From the NCBI GenBank assembly GCA_033763845.1, contig JANRJR010000053.1, positions 1 through 11,368 of the forward strand: DNA of 11,368 nucleotides, given 5' to 3'. Shown here one piece after another: positions 1 through 5,787 of the stretch. The position numbers and the translations under genes were made by a program. This stretch comes from DASZBR01 sp033763845. GTDB taxonomy: Bacteria; Pseudomonadota; Gammaproteobacteria; DASZBR01. Every line of letters starts with the position of its first letter. The stretch's first letter is position 1. The notes under the pieces are model-generated. The model ran no database searches and was not told the origin of the DNA. It saw only the letters and a program-made list of their open reading frames with translations.

Positions 1-311
1 GCTTTGTCATGAACCGCAATGTCAGCTAATACTTTACGATCTAACTCGATATTTAATTTTTTCAAGCCAGCCATAAATTTGCTGTAACTAATTCCATTTT
101 CGCGTGCACCCGCGTTAATACGCACAATCCACAGTCCACGAAATTCACGCTTCTTCACACGTCTGTCACGATACGCATATTGACCTGCGCGTGTAACAGC
201 TTGTTTTGCTACACGAAATACACGACTGCGTGCTTCACGATAGCCCTTCGCTTGTTTTAAAACTTTTTTGTGTCTTGCTCGCGCTGTGACACCACGCTTT
301 ACTCTTGCCAT
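1..311 (-). CDS. rplT: 50S ribosomal protein L20, 5' part (runs off the left edge)
   Basis: L20 binds 23S rRNA early in assembly of the large ribosomal subunit; in E. coli it also represses its own operon. The minus-strand reading from ATG at 311 begins MARVKRGVTARARHKK and continues with motifs close to E. coli L20: KQAKGYREARSRV, RAGQYAYRDRR and NGISYSKFMAGLKK. About 103 residues are present against roughly 118 for the family, so only the C-terminal ~15 are missing, cut by the window edge rather than by a mutation. A GGAG ribosome binding site sits 6 nt before the ATG. It follows rpmI by 15 nt, the usual infC-rpmI-rplT order. Identification is firm from sequence similarity recalled from E. 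coli. Confidence 0.96.
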   Translation of the reverse strand, partial: MARVKRGVTARARHKKVLKQAKGYREARSRVFRVAKQAVTRAGQYAYRDRRVKKREFRGLWIVRINAGARENGISYSKFMAGLKKLNIELDRKVLADIAVHDK

Positions 312-326
312 TTTTTACTCCAACTA

Positions 327-536
327 TTAAGAACCGTGTAACAATCTTTCGATGGATTTCTCATCTGATGCACCCACCAAACGCGAACCACGCAAATTAC
401 GTTTACGTTTTTGACCTTTCTTAGTCAAAATATGATTACGACCTGTACCACGATGTTTGAAACCACCCGCAGATTTACGAAAACGCTTTGCAGCACCTCG
501 ATTGGATTTCAATTTTACTTTTTTCGCTTTTGCCAT
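327..536 (-). CDS. rpmI: 50S ribosomal protein L35
   Basis: Small basic large-subunit ribosomal protein. The product from ATG at 536 has 69 residues (MAKAKKVKLKSNRGAAKRF...), with the L35 signature RGAAKRFRKSAGGFKHR followed by HILTKKGQKRKRNLRG. E. coli L35 has 65 residues; the extra length is a Lys-rich N-terminus. A TTG two codons upstream (542) is in frame, but GGGAG lies 6 nt before the 536 ATG, so I choose 536. It lies 21 nt after infC and 15 nt before rplT, so all three are probably co-transcribed and co-regulated. In E. coli, L20 represses rpmI translation through an RNA pseudoknot; I could not identify one here. Confidence 0.95.
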   Translation of the reverse strand: MAKAKKVKLKSNRGAAKRFRKSAGGFKHRGTGRNHILTKKGQKRKRNLRGSRLVGASDEKSIERLLHGS

Positions 537-557
537 TTTCAACTCCCAATTAACAAC

Positions 558-1079
558 CTATTTTCGTTTTGGGCCAACCAACATCATAACTTGTCGACCT
601 TCTAACTTCGGGGCTTGTTCAATGGTCCCGTGCGGTTCCAAATCCCCTTTTAATTTTTCAATTAAGCGTAAGCCTAATTCTTGATGCGTCATTTCTCGAC
701 CTCGGTAACGTAGCGAAATTTTCACTTTGTCACCCTCTTCAAGAAACACAATAATCTTCTTTAATTTCACTTCGTAATCACCCACATCAGTGTTAGGACG
801 AAATGACATTTCTTTCACGGTAGATTTTCGTTGTTTTTTCTTTGCCGCATGTTTCTGTTTATTTACTTCAAATAAGTATTTTTTATAATCCATGATTCGA
901 CAAACAGGTGGATTCGCATTCGGTGCGATCTCAACTAAATCCAACCCAATATCCATGGCTTTTTGTAACGCTTCACGATTTGAAACGATACCAATTTGCT
1001 CGCCTTCTGCCCCTATTAATCGTACCTCCGGTGTTCTAATTTCACCGTTCACACGAGTATTTTTGTCGTGACTGCTAAT
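558..1079 (-). CDS. infC: Translation initiation factor IF-3 (AUU start)
   Basis: IF-3 binds the 30S subunit, prevents premature 50S joining and proofreads the start codon and initiator tRNA. Conserved family blocks are INGEIR-like VNGEIRTPEVRL, then DLVEIAPNANPPVCRIMDYK in the N-domain, and KEMSFRPNTDVGDYEVKLK, FLEEGDKVKISLRYRGREM and EGRQVMMLVGPKRK in the C-domain. The first in-frame ATG/GTG/TTG is GTG at 1052, which would cut into the conserved N-terminus. Reading back gives ATT at 1077-1079 followed by SSHDKNTRV, with GGAGGA 7 nt before it. That is the rare AUU start typical of infC. From there the protein has 173 residues (E. coli 180). It starts 3 nt after the thrS stop. Known in E. coli: IF-3 discriminates against AUU and so represses itself; the same control is likely here. 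Confidence 0.95.
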   Translation of the reverse strand: MSSHDKNTRVNGEIRTPEVRLIGAEGEQIGIVSNREALQKAMDIGLDLVEIAPNANPPVCRIMDYKKYLFEVNKQKHAAKKKQRKSTVKEMSFRPNTDVGDYEVKLKKIIVFLEEGDKVKISLRYRGREMTHQELGLRLIEKLKGDLEPHGTIEQAPKLEGRQVMMLVGPKRK

Positions 1080-1092
1080 GTGCTATTCCTCC
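1077..1092 (-). promoter_or_regulatory. infC translation start: GGAGGA Shine-Dalgarno plus AUU codon
   Basis: On the minus strand GGAGGA (1087-1092) is followed by 7 nt and then ATT (1077-1079). The Shine-Dalgarno is read as the last sense codons of thrS (GTG GAG GAA TAG), so ribosomes finishing thrS pass over the infC start region. The strong ribosome binding site combined with a non-standard AUU fits the IF-3 autoregulation known in enterobacteria. This site fixes the infC start nine codons upstream of the GTG that a standard gene caller would pick. Confidence 0.85.
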
Positions 1093-3005
1093 ACTTTGTT
1101 TGAAACTTTTTCCTCAATTTTTTGCTGCAATAATCTTATTACTGCATCAATACTCATCGCACCCAAATCTTGACCGCTCAAAGTACGAACAGAAACAGTC
1201 TGCTGGGTTTTCTCTTTTTCACCGACGACAAGCTGATAAGGAACACGGCCCAATGTGTGCTCGCGAATTTTAAAGCCGATCTTCTCATTTCTCAAGTCTA
1301 ATTTGGCCCTAACCCCTGATTTTTTAAGCAATTGGGCCACTTTTTCGCCATATTCGGCCTGATCGTCAGTAATGTTCATGATTACGGCTTGTGTCGGAGC
1401 TAACCAAAGCGGCATTTGACCCGCATGATGCTCAATCAAAATTGCAATAAAACGCTCCAGGGTTCCCAAGATGGCTCGATGAAGCATGACAGGTCTCTGT
1501 TTACTTCCATCTTCAGCAATGTAGCTAGCATCTAGTCTTTCCGGTTGAGAGTAATCAACTTGAAGCGTTCCACATTGCCACAAGCGACCAATACAGTCTT
1601 TCAAGTGAAATTCCAGTTTTGGGCCATAAAATGCACCTTCACCTGGTGCAAGCGTATAAGATATCCCGCGATCTTTGAGTGATTTTTCCAATGCTTTTTC
1701 TGCTTTATCCCATTGCGCATCTGAACCAATACGCTCAGCAGGACGAGTCGCAAACTTTACGATCGGTTCAAATCCAAAGTCTTTATAACACTCAAATAAA
1801 AAATCCAAGATTTTTGAAGATTCACATTGAATTTGCTCTTCCGTACAAAAAATATGTGCGTCATCTTGAACAAAACCGCGTACACGCATTAACCCATGCA
1901 ATGATCCTGATGGTTCATTTCGATGACAGTGACCAAATTCAGCAAATCGTATTGGCAAATCACGATAACTTTTTAGCCCTTGTTTAAAAATCATCACATG
2001 CGCAGGACAACTCATCGGTTTGACGGCATACGCTTTATTTTCAGATTCTGAAATAAACATATTTTTACTGAACATTTCCCAGTGACCGGATTTTTCCCAT
2101 AAGGTCTTATCTAACAGCACGGGTGTGCGAATTTCTTGGTAATCATGTTCGGATAATTTTTGTCGAATGTATTTCTCAATTTCTTGGTAGATAATCCAGC
2201 CATCCGGATGCCAAAAAACCATACCGGGTGAAGTTTCTTCAATATGAAAAAGATCCAGTTGCTTTCCAATTTTGCGGTGGTCACGTTTTTCGGATTCTTC
2301 TAAACGCTTTATATACAAATCTAAATCTTTTTGAGTAGCCCACGCGGTACCATAAATACGCTGGAGCATTTCGTTTTTGGCATCACCACGCCAATACGCA
2401 CCGGCCACTTTTGTTAATTTAAATATTTTTAACTTACTTGTGCGAGGCACATGAGGCCCTCGACATAAATCACTGAAGTCACCTTGAGTATAGATAGAAA
2501 GCGTTTCACTGGCTGGAATATCTTCAATAATTTTAGCTTTATACTCTTCGCCTTGCTTTCTAAAAAACAAGATAGCTTCATCTCGGCTAATTTCTTTACG
2601 CGTAACACCTAAATCTTTATCAGATATTTCATGCATAATTTTTTCTAATTTTTCTAAATCTTCAGGTGTGAACGGCCTTTCATATGCAATATCGTAATAA
2701 AATCCGTCTTCAATCACAGGGCCAATCGTAATTTGTGCGCTTGGAAATAATTGCTTAACCGCTTGTGCTAATAAATGTGCGCACGAGTGACGAATAATGT
2801 CTAAACCTTCAGGAGATTTTTCAGTAATAATTTGAAGTGATGCATCATCGTGAATTAAATAAGAAGTATCAACTAGCCTATCATTTACTTTTCCTGCAAG
2901 GGCAGCTTTCGCTAAACCAGCACCAATACTTGCCGCAACATCTGCAACTGTTATAGGCGTATCAAATGATTTAATAGATCCGTCTGGTAATTTAATTTTG
3001 GGCAT
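1083..3005 (-). CDS. thrS: Threonyl-tRNA synthetase
   Basis: Class II synthetase charging tRNA-Thr in the cytoplasm. The product has 640 residues (E. coli 642). Domain order: N-terminal TGS domain (about 1-62), editing domain with HxxxH (H73, H77) and CxxxH (C181, H185) that clears mischarged Ser-tRNA, catalytic core (about 245-530), and anticodon-binding domain (about 535-640). The three zinc ligands of the active site are present: C333 in MSCPAH, H384 in DDAHIF and H509 in MLHRA. I start at ATG 3005 (MPKIKLPDGS), which matches the family N-terminus. The open frame extends to 3068, but that stretch is tRNA-Val read in the wrong sense. The ribosome binding site (GAGCGGA) is modest. The stop lies 3 nt before infC. 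The leader between tRNA and ATG is only 18 nt, too short for an E. coli-type thrS operator if the tRNA is processed out. Confidence 0.97.
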   Translation of the reverse strand: MPKIKLPDGSIKSFDTPITVADVAASIGAGLAKAALAGKVNDRLVDTSYLIHDDASLQIITEKSPEGLDIIRHSCAHLLAQAVKQLFPSAQITIGPVIEDGFYYDIAYERPFTPEDLEKLEKIMHEISDKDLGVTRKEISRDEAILFFRKQGEEYKAKIIEDIPASETLSIYTQGDFSDLCRGPHVPRTSKLKIFKLTKVAGAYWRGDAKNEMLQRIYGTAWATQKDLDLYIKRLEESEKRDHRKIGKQLDLFHIEETSPGMVFWHPDGWIIYQEIEKYIRQKLSEHDYQEIRTPVLLDKTLWEKSGHWEMFSKNMFISESENKAYAVKPMSCPAHVMIFKQGLKSYRDLPIRFAEFGHCHRNEPSGSLHGLMRVRGFVQDDAHIFCTEEQIQCESSKILDFLFECYKDFGFEPIVKFATRPAERIGSDAQWDKAEKALEKSLKDRGISYTLAPGEGAFYGPKLEFHLKDCIGRLWQCGTLQVDYSQPERLDASYIAEDGSKQRPVMLHRAILGTLERFIAILIEHHAGQMPLWLAPTQAVIMNITDDQAEYGEKVAQLLKKSGVRAKLDLRNEKIGFKIREHTLGRVPYQLVVGEKEKTQQTVSVRTLSGQDLGAMSIDAVIRLLQQKIEEKVSNKVEE

Positions 3006-3023
3006 ATTCCGCTCGATATTAAT

Positions 3024-3098
3024 TGGTAGGCACGAGTGGGATCGAACCACCGACCACCACCATGTCAAGGTGGTGCTCTACCACTGAGCTACGTGCCT
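3024..3098 (-). tRNA. tRNA-Val (anticodon GAC)
   Basis: The minus-strand sequence folds as a complete 75-nt cloverleaf: acceptor AGGCACG/CGTGCCT, T8-A9, D stem GCTC/GAGC, anticodon stem CCACC/GGTGG around loop TTGACAT (anticodon GAC, valine), a 5-nt variable loop, T stem GGTGG/CCACT with loop TTCGATC, discriminator A, and an encoded CCA. The anticodon arm is identical to that of E. coli tRNA-Val(GAC) as I recall it. It decodes GUC and GUU. It sits 26 nt after the lpdA stop and 18 nt before thrS on the same strand, so its 3' processing would also define the 5' end of a thrS transcript. Confidence 0.97.
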
Positions 3099-3111
3099 AC
3101 AGAATTGCCAA

Positions 3112-3117
3112 AATATA
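3112..3117 (-). promoter_or_regulatory. Possible -10 box for tRNA-Val / thrS
   Basis: TATATT on the minus strand lies 13 nt before the first base of tRNA-Val, a plausible distance for a tRNA promoter. The best -35 candidate is ATCACA, 16 nt further upstream inside the end of lpdA; it matches TTGACA at four of six positions. The match is weak. Read-through from the pyruvate dehydrogenase genes is an equally good explanation for expression. Confidence 0.3.
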
Positions 3118-3124
3118 GCGTACT

Positions 3125-4510
3125 TTATAAGTCTGTGATAGTCCCTTCAAAGACTTCTGTCGCCAACATAACAGTCTCAGACAATGTCGGATGTGGATGA
3201 ATCGTCAATGCAATATCGTCCGCATCGCAACCCATTTCAATCGCTAAAGACACTTCAGAAATTAATTCGCCTGCATTTGGCCCAACAATTCCTGCACCAA
3301 TGACACGATGTGTGTCTTTATCAAATATCATCTTAGTCAAACCTTCATCACGCCCCACACACAATGATCGACCGCTAGCCATCCACGGAAACACACCCTT
3401 TCCGTAATTAATGCCTTTTGCTTTTGCTTCGGTTTCTGTCATTCCGGTCCATGCAATTTCAGGATCTGTATACGCAACGGAAGGAATGCAACGCGGGTCA
3501 AAATAATGCTTTTTGCCGGCAATCACTTCCGCGGCTAATCGTCCTTCAGGAACCGCTTTATGCGCTAACATCGGTTGGCCGACAACATCACCAATTGCAT
3601 AAATATGGGGAATATTAGTTTTTAATTGTTTATCAACAGGGATAAAACCACGCTCATCAACTATAACACCCGCTTTTTCTGCTGAAATGGTTTTACCATT
3701 TGGCTTACGACCAACCGCAGATAAAATTCGGTCAAATCGCTGCGGATCTTTGGGCGCATCAGTACCTTCAAAGGTTACCCATAATCCATCTTTTTTAGCT
3801 TCAACTTTCGTCACTTTTGTATTGAGATAAATATTTTTATAGCGTTTTGATAATCGCTTATGTAACGGCGCTACAATATCTTTATCTGCAGCCGCAATTA
3901 ATCCATCTGACATTTCAACAATGGTAATTTCAACACCCAATGCGTAATACACCGTTGCCATTTCTAAACCAATAATTCCGCCGCCTAACACTAATAAACT
4001 GCCTTTATTATCTGGCAACTCTAATGCACCGGTTGAATCCATAATGCGTGGATCTTCCGGCAAAAACGGTAATTTTACAGGTTCGGATCCCACAGCAATG
4101 ACCGCTTGTTCAAAATTAATAATACTGTCAGCTACTTTAATTTGATTCGCAGACACAAACTGCGCATTGCCTCGCACCACTTCGACTTTACGTTTTTTTG
4201 CGAGCATTTTTAATCCGCCCGTTAATTTTCTGACAACGCTGTTTTTCCATTCACGTAATTTACTTAGGTCAATTTGTGGTTTTCCAAACTGAACGCCAAA
4301 GTTATTCATATGTTCGGATTCATCAATCACTTTTGCCGCATGCAATAATGCTTTCGACGGAATACATCCAACATTTAAACAAACACCACCTAAATTTTCG
4401 TCTTTCTCCACAAGAATCACTTTTTTGCCTAAATCAGCTGCACGAAATGCGGCGCTGTATCCACCAGGACCACTGCCAATAACGACTACTTCGGTTTGCA
4501 TGGTTGTCAT
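3125..4510 (-). CDS. lpdA: Dihydrolipoyl dehydrogenase (E3)
   Basis: FAD flavoprotein that reoxidises dihydrolipoamide on E2 and passes electrons to NAD+; it usually also serves 2-oxoglutarate dehydrogenase and the glycine cleavage system. The product has 461 residues. It has the FAD dinucleotide motif GSGPGG (12-17), the redox disulfide GGVCLNVGC (C44, C49), the NAD motif GGGIIGLE (176-183), the second FAD segment AIGDVVGQPMLAHKA, and the interface pair H440/E445 in HPHPTLSE that completes the active site of the partner subunit. The C-terminus ends at EGTITDL, shorter than E. coli, which has a further Lys-rich tail. The ATG at 4510 has GAGGA 5 nt upstream, overlapping the aceF stop codon (TAGAGGA), which favours it over ATG 4501 and suggests translational coupling to aceF. 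Confidence 0.96.
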   Translation of the reverse strand: MTTMQTEVVVIGSGPGGYSAAFRAADLGKKVILVEKDENLGGVCLNVGCIPSKALLHAAKVIDESEHMNNFGVQFGKPQIDLSKLREWKNSVVRKLTGGLKMLAKKRKVEVVRGNAQFVSANQIKVADSIINFEQAVIAVGSEPVKLPFLPEDPRIMDSTGALELPDNKGSLLVLGGGIIGLEMATVYYALGVEITIVEMSDGLIAAADKDIVAPLHKRLSKRYKNIYLNTKVTKVEAKKDGLWVTFEGTDAPKDPQRFDRILSAVGRKPNGKTISAEKAGVIVDERGFIPVDKQLKTNIPHIYAIGDVVGQPMLAHKAVPEGRLAAEVIAGKKHYFDPRCIPSVAYTDPEIAWTGMTETEAKAKGINYGKGVFPWMASGRSLCVGRDEGLTKMIFDKDTHRVIGAGIVGPNAGELISEVSLAIEMGCDADDIALTIHPHPTLSETVMLATEVFEGTITDL

Positions 4511-4519
4511 ATTTTTCCT

Positions 4520-5773
4520 CTACATTAAAACCAATCTAAAATCAGTTAAGTATTTGCTCAATTGGACTATAAATCTTGCGCCTTCTGCACCATCAATCAC
4601 ACGATGATCATATGACAATGATAATGGCAGCATTAATTTCGGCACAAATTCACCAGCACCCTTTTCATTTTTTTGATACATAGGTTTTATTTGTGATTTT
4701 GATACGCCCAAAATCGCAACATCGGGCATGTTAACAATCGGCGTAAATGCAGTACCGCCAATACCACCCAAACTTGAAATAGTAAAACAACTGCCTTGCA
4801 TGTCTTTTGGCAATAATTGTTTATTCCGTGCTTTTATGCTGATTTCTGCTAATTCTTTGGCTAAATCCACCAAGCTCTTTTTGTCGACATCTTTAATTAC
4901 AGGAACGACAAGTCCTTCGGGTGTGTCAACAGCCACACCAATATGAAAATATTTTTTCAGAATCAAATTTTCACCCGACGGATCCAAGGACGCATTGAAT
5001 TGCGGAAATGTTTTCAAACATGCAACAACCGCTTTCATAATAAATACCAACGGCGTTAATTTAATACCGTCTTTTTCAAGGCGCTCTTGTTGCGCTTTTC
5101 GAAATGCATCCATATCTGTAATGTCTGCTTCTTCAAATTGTGTGACATGTGGAATTAATACCCAATTGCGATGTAAGTTTATTGCCGTTAATTTTTTGAT
5201 TTTAGTTAATGGCTTAATTTCTGTTTGACCAAATTGATTAAAATCAACGATGGGCGCACTGGGTAATCCACTGCCACTTCCACCACCGCCTTGTGACATT
5301 GCTGATTTAATAAAATTAATTAAATCTTCTTTTTGAATTCTATTTTTTAATCCAGTCCCTTTAATTCGAGATAAATCAATATTCAATTCTGTGGCTAATC
5401 GTCTTACGCCGGGACTAGCGTAAATTCCGCCCACATTCACAGCAGCCACTTCAACAGTCGCTACTTTTTGTGGTTGTTCAATTTTTTTAGACACTTCTAG
5501 AGAAGAAGATGATGAAGCTCTAGGTGCAGCAGCTGCTCCTTCGGATTTTATTTTTAATAACGGACTGCCCATTTTAACTTTGTCACCCACTTTTACTAAA
5601 AGCGCTTCAACAATCCCGTCATCCGAAGACGGCACTTCCATACTGGCTTTTTCGCTTTCTAACGTAACGATAGACTGGTCGACCGTAATTTTGTCACCCA
5701 CTTTAACAGCAATTTCTATAACAGTGACTTCACCGGTTGATCCAATATCAGGCACTACAATTTCTTTAGACAA
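4520..5773 (-). CDS. aceF: Pyruvate dehydrogenase E2, dihydrolipoyl acetyltransferase
   Basis: Core of the pyruvate dehydrogenase complex: transfers acetyl from lipoyl-lysine to CoA. The product has 417 residues. One lipoyl domain (about 1-77) carries the modified lysine K42 in ESEKASME. A linker follows, then the peripheral subunit-binding domain (about 118-156, YASPGVRRLATELNIDLSRI) that holds E1/E3, then a second linker containing a Gly/Ser run (QGGGGSGSG, 161-169), and the catalytic domain (about 185-417) with active-site H390 and D394 in DHRVIDG. E. coli has three lipoyl domains, so this is a minimal single-lipoyl E2. The start is TTG at 5773: an in-frame TGA lies two codons upstream, and GGAG sits 7 nt before the TTG. 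The gene begins 14 nt after aceE ends and stops 9 nt before lpdA. Confidence 0.95.
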   Translation of the reverse strand: MSKEIVVPDIGSTGEVTVIEIAVKVGDKITVDQSIVTLESEKASMEVPSSDDGIVEALLVKVGDKVKMGSPLLKIKSEGAAAAPRASSSSSLEVSKKIEQPQKVATVEVAAVNVGGIYASPGVRRLATELNIDLSRIKGTGLKNRIQKEDLINFIKSAMSQGGGGSGSGLPSAPIVDFNQFGQTEIKPLTKIKKLTAINLHRNWVLIPHVTQFEEADITDMDAFRKAQQERLEKDGIKLTPLVFIMKAVVACLKTFPQFNASLDPSGENLILKKYFHIGVAVDTPEGLVVPVIKDVDKKSLVDLAKELAEISIKARNKQLLPKDMQGSCFTISSLGGIGGTAFTPIVNMPDVAILGVSKSQIKPMYQKNEKGAGEFVPKLMLPLSLSYDHRVIDGAEGARFIVQLSKYLTDFRLVLM

Positions 5774-5784
5774 AAGTCATCTCC
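5771..5784 (-). promoter_or_regulatory. aceF ribosome binding site with forced TTG start
   Basis: On the minus strand GGAG (5781-5784) precedes TTG (5771-5773) by 7 nt. The frame reads TGA CTT TTG, so no longer start exists. An ATG overlapping the Shine-Dalgarno region (5778-5780) is out of frame and opens only a four-codon reading (M-T-F-V-stop), so it is not the aceF start. Confidence 0.8.
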
Positions 5785-5787
5785 TTA

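Noticed and set aside
1679..1987. Plus-strand 102-residue open frame inside thrS
   Set aside because: Antisense to the conserved ThrRS catalytic core; no family features.
3006..3068. Possible 21-residue N-terminal extension of ThrRS starting at 3068
   Set aside because: The extension is tRNA-Val sequence read as codons; the family N-terminus begins at ATG 3005.
3026..3100. tRNA boundaries shifted by 2 nt (acceptor GTAGGCA/TGCCTAC)
   Set aside because: That pairing would put nine bases before T8-A9 and lose the encoded CCA; the 3024-3098 fold gives a standard cloverleaf with ACCA.
5766..5780. ATG overlapping the aceF ribosome binding site as a leader peptide or alternative start
   Set aside because: Out of frame with aceF and stops after four codons; it lacks its own spaced Shine-Dalgarno, so it is most likely incidental.
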